This document shows positions 1 through 5,478 of a stretch of DNA of 5,478 nt, one piece after another. The position numbers and the translations under genes were made by a program. The stretch spans positions 1 to 5,478 of the forward strand of contig RFGQ01000723.1 of NCBI GenBank assembly GCA_003695865.1. Reading direction: 5' to 3'. Every line of letters begins with the position of its first letter. The first letter of the stretch is position 1. This stretch comes from Gemmatimonadota bacterium (GTDB taxonomy: Bacteria > Gemmatimonadota > Gemmatimonadetes > Longimicrobiales > Gaopeijiaceae). The notes beneath the pieces were generated by a model. It did no database searches. It had not been told where the DNA came from and saw only the letters and a program-made list of their open reading frames with translations.

Positions 1-137
1 CCGGCACGTGCGCCGGTCCGGCCCCTCGCGTTCGTGCCTGCGCCGCCGAAGGGGAACCCGGACGGGAGCGCATACGTAGAATCCCCTGCCACGGGCACGG
101 GGCCCGTCGCGAGGACCGCATCAACTCCGGGTTCGGG
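1..137. other. 5' intergenic or leader region
   Basis: No convincing gene is visible here. The frame of the downstream anti-sigma gene is open upstream to the window edge but contains no ATG, GTG or TTG before position 138. Frame 1 is also open and ends in a TGA at 139-141, overlapping the start of the next gene, but its translation is rich in Pro, Gly and Ala and does not resemble a sigma-factor C-terminus. The segment contains a candidate promoter (53-82) and two short hairpins: 1-5 pairing with 12-16 (CCGGC/GCCGG), and 91-96 pairing with 102-107 (ACGGGC/GCCCGT, 5-base loop). Neither hairpin is followed by a T-run, so neither is called a terminator. Confidence 0.5.
53..82 (+). promoter_or_regulatory. 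Candidate ECF-type promoter upstream of the anti-sigma gene
   Basis: GGAACC at 53-58 and CGTA at 75-78 are separated by exactly 16 bases. This matches the general architecture of promoters read by extracytoplasmic-function sigma factors (AAC-containing -35, N16, CGT-type -10). An overlapping TAGAAT at 77-82 matches five of six bases of the housekeeping -10 box, but nothing like TTGACA lies 16-18 bases upstream of it. Either reading would start transcription near 85-90 and give a leader of about 50 bases before the ATG at 138. Short motifs of this kind occur by chance, so this stays a candidate. Confidence 0.35.
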
Positions 138-686
138 ATGACCTGCTCCGAATTCCTCGAACGCTACTCCGACTTCTTCGACGCGGCCGACGGCACGCCC
201 GAAGCGCAGGCGTTCGTCGACCACATGGCTTCCTGCGCGCGCTGCCGCCGCTACCACGACGTGGTGCGGCGCGGCGTAGACCTGCTGCGCGCCATGCCCG
301 GCCTCGAGGTGCCCGAGTCGTTCGGACCGCGGCTGGAGCACCGGCTGCTGCACGAGCGCGACGCCGCGGTGCTCAGGCAGGCGGGGCCCACGTCGGGCGC
401 CACGGTGGCGACGGTGGTGGGCGTCGCGGCGCTGATCGCGGTAGCGGCCTGGTCGCCGCTGTTGCAGCGCGAGCTACCCGAGGTCGAAGTGTCGCCGATC
501 GTGGTGTCGCGGCCGGCCTCCTACGAGCCGCTGCCGCCGCTCGAGTTGTTCAATCCGGTCGGCTTCTCCACTTTGGAGCGGCGTCCGGACGTGTGGGACG
601 ATCCGGCCGCCCTGCTCTACGAGTACTCGCCGATCTCGGCGAAGTACCGCGCCCGTGGACAGCTTCGACGAACCGGATTTGACTGA
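138..686 (+). CDS. Putative zf-HC2 transmembrane anti-sigma factor
   Basis: A 182-residue protein with the layout of an anti-sigma factor of the zinc-binding ZAS/zf-HC2 type. The N-terminus carries Cys3 and a His29-x3-Cys33-x2-Cys36 cluster, the expected zinc ligands of the sigma-binding domain. One hydrophobic segment (about residues 88-106, ATVATVVGVAALIAVAAW) should cross the membrane. It is followed by a Pro-rich outer domain of about 76 residues, including PLPPLELFNP. By family analogy the N-terminal domain holds an ECF sigma factor inactive in the cytoplasm and the outer part senses envelope state; neither is shown here. ATG 138 is the only plausible start in frame, and the Shine-Dalgarno sequence is weak. 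The usual partner sigma gene is not in the window and may lie just upstream or elsewhere. holA follows after 21 bases, suggesting one transcript. The zinc motif and membrane helix are clear; the regulatory role is inferred. Confidence 0.75.
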   Translation: MTCSEFLERYSDFFDAADGTPEAQAFVDHMASCARCRRYHDVVRRGVDLLRAMPGLEVPESFGPRLEHRLLHERDAAVLRQAGPTSGATVATVVGVAALIAVAAWSPLLQRELPEVEVSPIVVSRPASYEPLPPLELFNPVGFSTLERRPDVWDDPAALLYEYSPISAKYRARGQLRRTGFD

Positions 687-707
687 TCTGAAACGGCCGG
701 TCCGCAC

Positions 708-1718
708 ATGGCTGTGAGCGACCTCGTCCGAACCACCCTCGACCGGGGCGGGCTCGGCGGGGTCTTCTTTCTGTCGGGCGAAGACGCCTTCCGCCGCGAC
801 GCCGCCGCGCGCGCGCTCGTCGAAGCGCACATCGATCCGGCCACCCGCGACTTCAACCTCGACGTGCTGCGGGGCGGCGAGACCGACGTCGAGACGCTGG
901 CCAGCATCACCGCCACGCCCCCGATGATGGCCGAGTACCGCGTGGTGGTCGTGCACGAGATGGAGGCGCTCGCCCAGAGCAGCCGGGCGCGCGACCTGCT
1001 CGTGGGGTTGGCCGACTCGCCGCCCCCGGGGCTGTGCCTCGTGCTGCTGGCCACCATCCCGCAGGGCTCCAAGGCCAAGATCTACGCCACGCTCCGCAGG
1101 ACGGCGCGCGCGCTGGAGTTTCCGGCGATCGAGCGCGACGACGTGCCCGGCTGGCTCATGGCGCACGCTCGCGAGGCGCACGGCGTCGAGATGGACGAGG
1201 ACGCGGCGCGCGCGTTGGCCACCGGGCTGGGTACCGACCTGGGGGTGCTGGCACAGGAGGTCGCCAAGCTGGCCGCCATGGTCGACGAGGGCGGACGCAT
1301 CGGGCTCGCGCAGGTCGAGGCCGCGGGCACGCGCGTGGAGACGCAGGACCGGTGGGCGTGGTTCGACCTGGTCGGCGAAAAGCGCTTCCGCGAGGCCGTG
1401 CGTACTCTGCCCGTGCTCTTCGCGCAGGGCGAGAGTGGTGTGGGGCTTGCGATCGGCCTCTCCACGCACCTGCTGCGCCTGGGCCTGGTGGCCACGGGCG
1501 GGCCGCAGGCGCTCGAGCAGGCGCTCCCGCCGCACCAGCGTTGGTTGGCGAAGCGCTACGCCGCGGCCGGACGCCGCTGGAGCGCCGCCGAGGTCGAGCG
1601 GGCGCTGCTCGGGCTACGCCGTGTGGACCGGCTGCTGAAGGCGAGCGGCATGAGCGACCAGGCGCACCTCGAGGAGTGGCTGCTCGGCCTGTGGGCCGAG
1701 TCGGAGGCGGCGGCGTGA
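708..1718 (+). CDS. holA: DNA polymerase III subunit delta
   Basis: A 336-residue protein, close to the 343 of Escherichia coli HolA. Delta is the clamp-loader subunit that opens the beta sliding clamp during loading onto primed DNA. Features typical of the family are visible in order. An N-terminal strand and turn FFLSGEDAFRR (20-30) sits where HolA has its 'YLLxGEE' element. PPMMAEYRVVVVHEME (71-86) matches the 'lPlFsxxrlVvvrnae' stretch. GTDLGVLAQEVAKLA (175-189) matches the 'dlxxlxnELeKLa' helix. The C-terminal collar-like region contains a GESGVGLAIGLSTHLLRL helix (241-258), and LKASGMSDQAHLEEWLLGL (310-328) matches the conserved end of the family. ATG 708 was chosen because it leaves a normal short N-terminus; GTG 714 is a possible alternative. 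No strong Shine-Dalgarno sequence precedes it, which fits read-through from the anti-sigma gene 21 bases upstream. Its TGA overlaps the GTG start of the next gene. Confidence 0.93.
   Translation: MAVSDLVRTTLDRGGLGGVFFLSGEDAFRRDAAARALVEAHIDPATRDFNLDVLRGGETDVETLASITATPPMMAEYRVVVVHEMEALAQSSRARDLLVGLADSPPPGLCLVLLATIPQGSKAKIYATLRRTARALEFPAIERDDVPGWLMAHAREAHGVEMDEDAARALATGLGTDLGVLAQEVAKLAAMVDEGGRIGLAQVEAAGTRVETQDRWAWFDLVGEKRFREAVRTLPVLFAQGESGVGLAIGLSTHLLRLGLVATGGPQALEQALPPHQRWLAKRYAAAGRRWSAAEVERALLGLRRVDRLLKASGMSDQAHLEEWLLGLWAESEAAA
1703..1707 (+). promoter_or_regulatory. Shine-Dalgarno of the SPOR gene, within holA
   Basis: GGAGG lies 7 bases before GTG 1715. It supports GTG 1715, in the GTGA overlap with the holA stop, as the start over the in-frame GTG at 1760. 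It also suggests that translation of the SPOR gene is coupled to holA. Confidence 0.7.
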
Positions 1719-2590
1719 GCCGCCCAGGGATCGCGACCGCAGGCGGCGCGGGGCGCGTAGTGCGCCCGGCGTCCGCCCGGCACCTGGTCCATACGCTGCT
1801 GGCGCTCTTGCTGGCCGCGCCCGTCGCGGCCCAGGACCCGACGCCGCCACTCGAAGACGAACTGGCGCGGGCCGAGGTGCTCACGGCCAACGGCCGTGCC
1901 GAGGAAGCCCGCACGGCGCTCGAGGCCTGGTGGGACGAGGGCTTCGCCGCCGCGAGCCGGCGCGACCGCCAGCGCGCGCTCTGGCTGCGCGCACGCCTCA
2001 CGGTCGATCCCTTCATCGCCGAGGTCGACTACGAACGGCTGGTGGTGGAGTATCCGGGCGGACCATATTCGGATCGGGCGCTGGCACGGCTGGCGTGGTA
2101 CGCACTGGAGGTAGGCGACACCGCCACGGCGGCCCGCCGCTGGGACGCGCTCGTGCGCGACTATCCCGGCAGCCGCCATGCAGACGAGGCGCGTGCGTGG
2201 CTCGAGGCGCATCCGCGTGCTCTGGAAGCGCAGGCGCCGGATCGGCGGCCGACCGAGCGGGCCGAGACGGAACTCCGTCCGGCCGATCCGGCCGGGAGGG
2301 ACACGGTGCGGGCCGAGGCGCCGTCGCCCGACGCGGCCACGAGGGGCCGCTTCGCGGTGCAGCTCGGGGCGTTCTCGAGCGAGGAGCGAGCCCGTGCGCT
2401 CGCCGAGCGCCTGAAGGAACAGGGCTTCGAGCCCCGGCTGGTGCGCGTGCCGGCGAACCGCCTGATCCGCGTGCGGATTGGACGATTCGAAGATCGCAGC
2501 GCCGCGAACGGGCTCAGGCAACGGGTGGTGGACGCAGGGTTCGAAGCGACGATCGTAACCGATGCCGCCAACGAGGAACCGATCGGATGA
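1715..2590 (+). CDS. Exported TPR-like protein with C-terminal SPOR domain
   Basis: A 291-residue protein starting at GTG in a 4-base GTGA overlap with holA. The N-terminus is Arg-rich, then a hydrophobic core HLVHTLLALLLAAPVAAQ (23-40) ends in a V-A-A signal-peptidase site, so export is likely with cleavage after Ala39. Residues about 45-165 are helical and Ala-rich, with tetratricopeptide-like pairs around AEVLTANGRAEEARTALEAW and WYALEVGDTATAARRWDALV followed by DYPGSRHADEARAWL, a pattern seen in outer-membrane and periplasmic TPR proteins. A charged Pro/Ala linker (166-210) leads to a SPOR domain (about 211-283): FAVQLGAFSSEERARALAER, then RLIRVRIGRFEDRSAANGLR. SPOR domains bind peptidoglycan stripped of stem peptides, typically at division sites, so a role in envelope or septum biology is inferred. 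The partner or substrate is unknown. If GTG 1760 were used instead, the signal peptide would simply be shorter. Confidence 0.87.
   Translation: MSRPGIATAGGAGRVVRPASARHLVHTLLALLLAAPVAAQDPTPPLEDELARAEVLTANGRAEEARTALEAWWDEGFAAASRRDRQRALWLRARLTVDPFIAEVDYERLVVEYPGGPYSDRALARLAWYALEVGDTATAARRWDALVRDYPGSRHADEARAWLEAHPRALEAQAPDRRPTERAETELRPADPAGRDTVRAEAPSPDAATRGRFAVQLGAFSSEERARALAERLKEQGFEPRLVRVPANRLIRVRIGRFEDRSAANGLRQRVVDAGFEATIVTDAANEEPIG
2573..2577 (+). promoter_or_regulatory. Shine-Dalgarno of the response regulator gene
   Basis: GAGGA lies 9 bases before ATG 2587 and inside the end of the SPOR gene. It fixes the start at the ATGA overlap and supports translational coupling. Confidence 0.65.
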
Positions 2591-3153
2591 ACCAGCCTGG
2601 TGAGAAGCGGGACCGCTGGAACGTCGTGCTCGCCGAAGACAACGACGACCACGCGCTCCTGATCCAGATGGCGCTCGAAAAGGCCACGTCGGTACCCGTC
2701 GAGGTGCGCCGCGCCCGCAACGGCGAGGAGGCGATCGACCTGCTGTCGCAGGGGCTGCCCGACCTGCTGCTGCTCGACCTGAAGATGCCCGGCATGGCCG
2801 GCCACGAGGTGCTCGAGCGCGTGAAGGGCGACCCCGAGCTGCGCTCGGTGCCCATCGCGGTGCTCACGTCGTCGGACCGCGACGAGGACGTGGCCCGCAG
2901 CTACGGGCTGGGCGGCAACCACTTCATCACCAAGCCCGAGAGCCCCGCCGAGCTGGAGCGCAAACTGCGCGCTCTGCTCAAGAACCTCTCGGAGCTGGCC
3001 GAGATCCGGCGCGGCAGCGGAGAACTCACGCCCACGGCGGTGAGCGCCGTGGATCCGGCGGCGTTCCAGGCCAGCACGATCGTGCGCTGGGCGATGATCG
3101 CCGGCATCCTGATCGCGCTCTTCCTGTTCGCCCGGATGACGGGCGTGTTCTGA
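2587..3153 (+). CDS. Receiver-domain response regulator with C-terminal membrane segment
   Basis: A 188-residue protein overlapping the SPOR gene by 4 bases (ATGA). Residues about 10-134 form a complete CheY-like receiver: acidic pair Glu17-Asp18, phospho-acceptor Asp64 in LLLLDLKMPG, switch Thr94 in AVLTSSD, and Lys116 in NHFITKP with Phe113 at the aromatic switch position. The NDDHALLIQMAL start and the SYGLGGNHFITKP end resemble Rcp1-like response regulators that lack an output domain. There is no DNA-binding domain. A linker of about 30 residues (135-165) leads to a strongly hydrophobic stretch, VRWAMIAGILIALFLFARM (166-184), four residues from the C-terminus. This is a probable tail anchor that would leave the receiver facing the cytoplasm. 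No histidine kinase lies in the window. Receiver function is well supported and membrane anchoring is inferred from hydropathy; the signalling target is unknown. Confidence 0.9.
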   Translation: MNQPGEKRDRWNVVLAEDNDDHALLIQMALEKATSVPVEVRRARNGEEAIDLLSQGLPDLLLLDLKMPGMAGHEVLERVKGDPELRSVPIAVLTSSDRDEDVARSYGLGGNHFITKPESPAELERKLRALLKNLSELAEIRRGSGELTPTAVSAVDPAAFQASTIVRWAMIAGILIALFLFARMTGVF

Positions 3154-3170
3154 GCCGGGAGGGACGCCGG

Positions 3171-3188
3171 CGAGCGCTCCCCCGCTCG
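3171..3188. terminator. Possible hairpin between convergent genes
   Basis: CGAGCG (3171-3176) can pair with CGCTCG (3183-3188) around a 6-base CTCCCC loop. It lies in the 61-base gap between the response regulator and the convergent DUF302 gene, where a bidirectional terminator would be expected. No T-run follows on either strand, so it is at best a weak intrinsic terminator. Confidence 0.25.
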
Positions 3189-3214
3189 GCCTGGCGCCCG
3201 TGCCCGCGAGTCCC

Positions 3215-3604
3215 TTACAGCGCCGCCAGCACCCGCTCCATGCGGCCGCGTACCTCTTCGGCCAGCGGGCGGATGTCGTCGCGCCCCGTCACGCCGAGCT
3301 GCGTCACCGGATCGAGCGCGGCCACCACCGAGCGCCCTTCGTCTTCTTCGTAGACGATGACGTTGCAGGGGAGCAGCAGCCCGATGTCGGTCTCGGCGCT
3401 GAGCGCCTGGTGCGCGAGCGGGGGGTTGCAGGCGCCCAGGATCCGGTAGCGCCGGAAGTCGACGTCGAGCTTCTTCTTGAGCGTCTCCTTGACGTCGATC
3501 TCGGTCAGCACCCCGAAGCCCTCCTCCTGCAGTCGCTCACGCACGCGGGCGTCGGCCTCGTCGAAGGGCAGGTCCACGGTCTTCTTCAGCTTGTAGTCGC
3601 TCAT
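3215..3604 (-). CDS. DUF302 family protein
   Basis: A 129-residue cytoplasmic protein with no signal peptide or membrane segment. It spans the DUF302 family (PF03625) end to end. Residues 27-48 (EEGFGVLTEIDVKETLKKKL) match the family's 'GFgvltEiDv...k.kl' stretch, YRILGACNPPLAHQAL (53-68) is the conserved Cys-Asn-Pro segment, and IGLLLPCNVIVYEE (74-87) is the second hallmark. Two cysteines, Cys59 and Cys80, sit in these hallmarks and could bind a ligand or metal, although no enzymatic role is established for the family. The start is ATG at 3604, preceded by GAGGAG at 3617-3622. The frame runs open upstream but has no sensible start, and the extension would be antisense to copA. The gene is divergent from copA with 304 bases between starts, so a role in copper or redox response is an inference from position only. 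Confidence 0.9.
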   Translation of the reverse strand: MSDYKLKKTVDLPFDEADARVRERLQEEGFGVLTEIDVKETLKKKLDVDFRRYRILGACNPPLAHQALSAETDIGLLLPCNVIVYEEDEGRSVVAALDPVTQLGVTGRDDIRPLAEEVRGRMERVLAAL

Positions 3605-3616
3605 GGCGTGTACGAT

Positions 3617-3622
3617 CTCCTC
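3617..3622 (-). promoter_or_regulatory. Shine-Dalgarno of the DUF302 gene
   Basis: On the minus strand, GAGGAG lies 12 bases before ATG 3604. The spacing is slightly long, but no alternative in-frame start codon lies between the two. Confidence 0.55.
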
Positions 3623-3895
3623 ACGAGACGATTCGTCGGATACGTGCCTGAGTGGGCCTCGCGCGGGGGCCGCGGGACCCGGCCGGGGTAGAAGACGGCG
3701 AGACACCGCCCGGCGCGGGGGGCGCGTCCGCGGCGCGGCTCCCTGCGCCGTGAGGGTACGACGCTCGCCGCGTGGGGTTCCCGCAAGACGGCCGGGGCCC
3801 GGTGCTGCAGCGCGGGACTCAGCGGTTAACTTACCGGCAGGGCCGGGGCGGGGGAGCGGACCTCTCGGGACTCCGCGCTCCAGCCGGCGCCCGCC
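3623..3895. promoter_or_regulatory. Divergent DUF302/copA control region
   Basis: About 270 bases between the two ribosome binding sites hold no credible gene; the short frames here give Arg/Pro/Ala-rich translations typical of GC-rich non-coding DNA. Three small inverted repeats are visible: GACGA-T-TCGTC (3627-3637), CCCGGCCGGG (3678-3687, with flanks giving an imperfect ACCCGGCCGGGGT) and CCGGG-G-CCCGG (3792-3802). GCTGCAGC (3804-3811) is a fourth, 8-base palindrome. GGCCGGGG recurs at 3681, 3790 and 3841. The only AT-richer spot is around GGTTAACTTAC (3824-3834), a possible place for the copA -10 region, but no clear -35 accompanies it. No CueR-type box was recognised. The region must hold both promoters, but I cannot assign them. 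Confidence 0.45.
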
Positions 3896-3900
3896 GGAGG
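3896..3900 (+). promoter_or_regulatory. Shine-Dalgarno of copA
   Basis: GGAGG with an 8-base spacer before ATG 3909. It is a strong site and decides the copA start. Confidence 0.8.
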
Positions 3901-3908
3901 AACGGGCC

Positions 3909-5478
3909 ATGGACCACACCGAGACCGAAGCCGGACCCGCCGTGGACGCCGACGCGGGCGGGGTCGCCACCGCCGAGTGCGACGTCCAGATCGAGGGCAT
4001 GCACTGCGCCGCCTGCGTCACGCGGGTGGAGCGCGTGCTGCGCGCCGTGCCGGGCGTCGAGGACGCGTCGGTGAGCCTGGCGACCGAGTCGGCGCACGTG
4101 CGCGTGGATCCCGCCGCCTTCGACCCCGAGGCGCTCGCCGAGGCGGTCGCGGACGCGGGCTACGAGGCGCGCTTCACCAGCGACGAGGAGCCGCTCGAAG
4201 AGGTGCTGCGCCGGCGCGACGAGGAGCGCGAGCGCGAGTACCACGACCTGCTCCGCCGCTTCCGTGTGGGCGTGCTGCTGGGCCTGCCCGTGGTGCTCAT
4301 CGGACACGCCTCCCTGCTGCCGGGGCTCGGCGGGCTCGACCACGGTACGATGCGCTGGCTGTGGGCGCTCTCGGGCCTGCTCAGCATCCCGATCCTCACC
4401 TACGTGGGGCGCCGCTTCTTCACGGGGGCGTGGAGCGCGTTCCGCCAGCACGAGGCCACCATGGACACGCTGGTGGCCGTGGGCACGGGCGCCGCCTGGC
4501 TCTACTCCACGGCGGCGGTCGCGGCGCCGGGTCTGTTCCCCGAGGGCACCGCGCACCCGTTCTACGAGGCGGTCGCGGTGGTGATCACGCTGGTCGTGCT
4601 CGGCCAGGCGCTCGAGGCGCGGGCGCGCGGACGCACCAGCGAGGCCGTGCGCCGGCTCATGGACCTGCGTCCGCCCACGGCGCGGGTGGTCCGTGGCGGA
4701 GAGGAGGTCGAGGTGCCGGCGGCCGAGGTGGTGGTGGGCGACCACGTGGTCGTGCGGCCGGGCGAGAAGGTGCCGGTCGACGGCGTGGTGGTGGAGGGGC
4801 GCAGCGCCGTGGACGAGTCGATGGTCACGGGCGAGAGCGTGCCCGTCGAGCGGGCCCCGGGCGACGAGGTGGTGGGCGGCACGCTCAACGCATCGGGCGT
4901 GCTCGTGGTGCGGGCGACGCGCGTGGGGCGCGACACCGTGCTGGCCCGCATCGTCGAGATGGTGCGGACCGCCCAGGGCTCGAAGCCGCCCATCCAGCGC
5001 GTGGTCGACGTGGTGGCCGGCTACTTCGTGCCGGCCGTGATGATCGTGGCGGTGATCTCGTTCGCCGTGTGGTACACGTTCGGGCCCGAGCCGCGGCTCT
5101 CGTACGCGGCCGTGGTGGCGGTGGCCGTGCTGGTCATCGCGTGCCCCTGTGCGCTCGGCCTCGCCACGCCGATCTCCATCATGGTCGCGGTCGGCAAGGC
5201 GGCCGAGCACGGCATCCTCATCCGTAACGGAGAGGCCCTGCAGCGGGCCCGGCGCGTCGACACGGTGGTGCTCGACAAGACGGGCACCCTCACCGAAGGG
5301 CGGCCGGCGCTCACCGACGTGGTCGCCGCGCCGGGGTGGGACGAGGCGCGCCTGCTCGCGCTCACGGCCGCCGCCGAGGCCGGGTCGGAGCACCCCATCG
5401 GGCGCTCGGTCGTCGAGGGCGCCCGTGAGCGCGGCGTGACGCTGCCGGCCGCGGCCGACTTCGAAGCCATCCTCGCCG
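3909..5478 (+). CDS. copA: Cu(+)-exporting P1B-type ATPase, partial (3' end beyond window)
   Basis: The frame is open from ATG 3909 to the window edge: 523 codons, where full-length CopA usually has about 750-850. An acidic tail of about 22 residues precedes one heavy-metal-associated domain (about 23-92) with the Met31-His-Cys33-Ala-Ala-Cys36 copper site. A charged helix (about 95-117) leads to membrane helices at about 118-137, 148-167, 185-205, 218-234, 368-390 and 399-427, the normal MA, MB and M1-M4 set. The actuator domain carries TGES (307-310). Helix M4 carries Cys412-Pro-Cys414, the transport-site motif of Cu(+)/Ag(+) ATPases. The phosphorylation motif DKTGT is at 456-460 with catalytic Asp456, and the nucleotide-binding domain begins with SEHPIG, including His495-Pro496. 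Together these support ATP-driven efflux of Cu(+) from the cytoplasm. Final helices M5-M6, which refine metal specificity, lie outside the window. No frameshift or missing catalytic residue is seen. Confidence 0.95.
   Translation, partial: MDHTETEAGPAVDADAGGVATAECDVQIEGMHCAACVTRVERVLRAVPGVEDASVSLATESAHVRVDPAAFDPEALAEAVADAGYEARFTSDEEPLEEVLRRRDEEREREYHDLLRRFRVGVLLGLPVVLIGHASLLPGLGGLDHGTMRWLWALSGLLSIPILTYVGRRFFTGAWSAFRQHEATMDTLVAVGTGAAWLYSTAAVAAPGLFPEGTAHPFYEAVAVVITLVVLGQALEARARGRTSEAVRRLMDLRPPTARVVRGGEEVEVPAAEVVVGDHVVVRPGEKVPVDGVVVEGRSAVDESMVTGESVPVERAPGDEVVGGTLNASGVLVVRATRVGRDTVLARIVEMVRTAQGSKPPIQRVVDVVAGYFVPAVMIVAVISFAVWYTFGPEPRLSYAAVVAVAVLVIACPCALGLATPISIMVAVGKAAEHGILIRNGEALQRARRVDTVVLDKTGTLTEGRPALTDVVAAPGWDEARLLALTAAAEAGSEHPIGRSVVEGARERGVTLPAAADFEAILA

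Noticed and set aside
1..141. Frame 1 open from the window edge, ending in a TGA that overlaps the anti-sigma ATG, possibly the end of a sigma factor gene
   Set aside because: The ATGA junction is tempting, but the 46 translated residues are Pro/Ala/Gly-rich with no helix-turn-helix or sigma region 4 character. It cannot be supported without sequence upstream.
474..1535. A 353-codon minus-strand frame antisense to the anti-sigma gene and holA
   Set aside because: It lies opposite well-supported genes, and its translation is Arg/His/Gly-rich with no recognisable domain. Such frames are expected opposite GC-rich codons.
1034..1714. Extension of the SPOR gene frame upstream through holA to an ATG at 1034
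   Set aside because: The translated extension is Arg/Gly/Ala low-complexity sequence antagonistic to holA. GTG 1715, with its own GGAGG and a signal peptide just after it, is the better start.
1930..2586. Extension of the response regulator frame upstream into the SPOR gene
   Set aside because: It is a frame shadow of the SPOR gene; the receiver fold begins right after ATG 2587, which has its own Shine-Dalgarno sequence.
3601..3786. A 61-codon minus-strand frame in the divergent region
   Set aside because: It is Arg/Pro-rich, overlaps the DUF302 leader and start, and has no family resemblance.
3605..4021. Extension of the DUF302 frame upstream to give 268 residues
   Set aside because: The extension is Arg/Pro-rich and antisense to the copA start, and the family domain begins at the ATG at 3604.
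3977..5227. A 416-codon plus-strand frame overlapping copA
   Set aside because: It is the alternate frame of copA, with Arg/Gly/Ala-rich translation and no domain.
3831..5393. A 520-codon minus-strand frame antisense to copA
   Set aside because: Its His/Arg/Gly-rich translation mirrors copA codons. The plus strand carries every P-type ATPase motif in one continuous frame.

Overview
The window is very GC-rich, densely coding bacterial chromosomal DNA. Gene density, short or overlapping gene junctions, G/C-ending codons, a zf-HC2 anti-sigma factor, a 'VAAQ'-type signal peptide end and an Rcp1-like receiver would all fit a Gemmatimonadota-like or other GC-rich environmental bacterium. This placement is an inference from style, not from a marker gene. 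No rRNA, tRNA, CRISPR array, insertion sequence or phage gene was seen.

Region 1 (1-137) is non-coding as far as can be judged. It holds a plausible promoter (GGAACC-N16-CGTA, overlapping TAGAAT) ahead of the first gene.

Region 2 (138-3153, plus strand) looks like one operon of four genes. They are a single-pass zf-HC2 anti-sigma factor, the DNA polymerase III delta subunit (holA), an exported TPR-like protein with a C-terminal SPOR domain, and a receiver-domain response regulator that ends in a hydrophobic, probably membrane-anchoring segment. The last three genes are linked by 4-base stop/start overlaps (GTGA at 1715, ATGA at 2587), each with a good Shine-Dalgarno sequence inside the preceding gene, so translational coupling is likely. 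The operon mixes replication (clamp loading), envelope and peptidoglycan-associated function, and signalling.

Region 3 (3154-3908) starts with a 61-base convergent gap. A minus-strand DUF302 protein follows (3215-3604), then a 304-base divergent intergenic region containing several short GC-rich inverted repeats.

Region 4 (3909 to the window end) is the first 523 codons of a Cu(+)-type P1B ATPase (copA): one heavy-metal-binding domain, six of eight membrane helices, the TGES, CPC and DKTGT motifs, and the start of the nucleotide-binding domain with its HP motif. The reading frame is open at the window edge. The DUF302 gene and copA are divergent and may share regulation; no metalloregulator gene is present in the window.

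Nothing here is a clearly undescribed multi-gene system. The most unusual element is the receiver protein with a C-terminal transmembrane tail, encoded in one operon with a SPOR-domain protein and holA.
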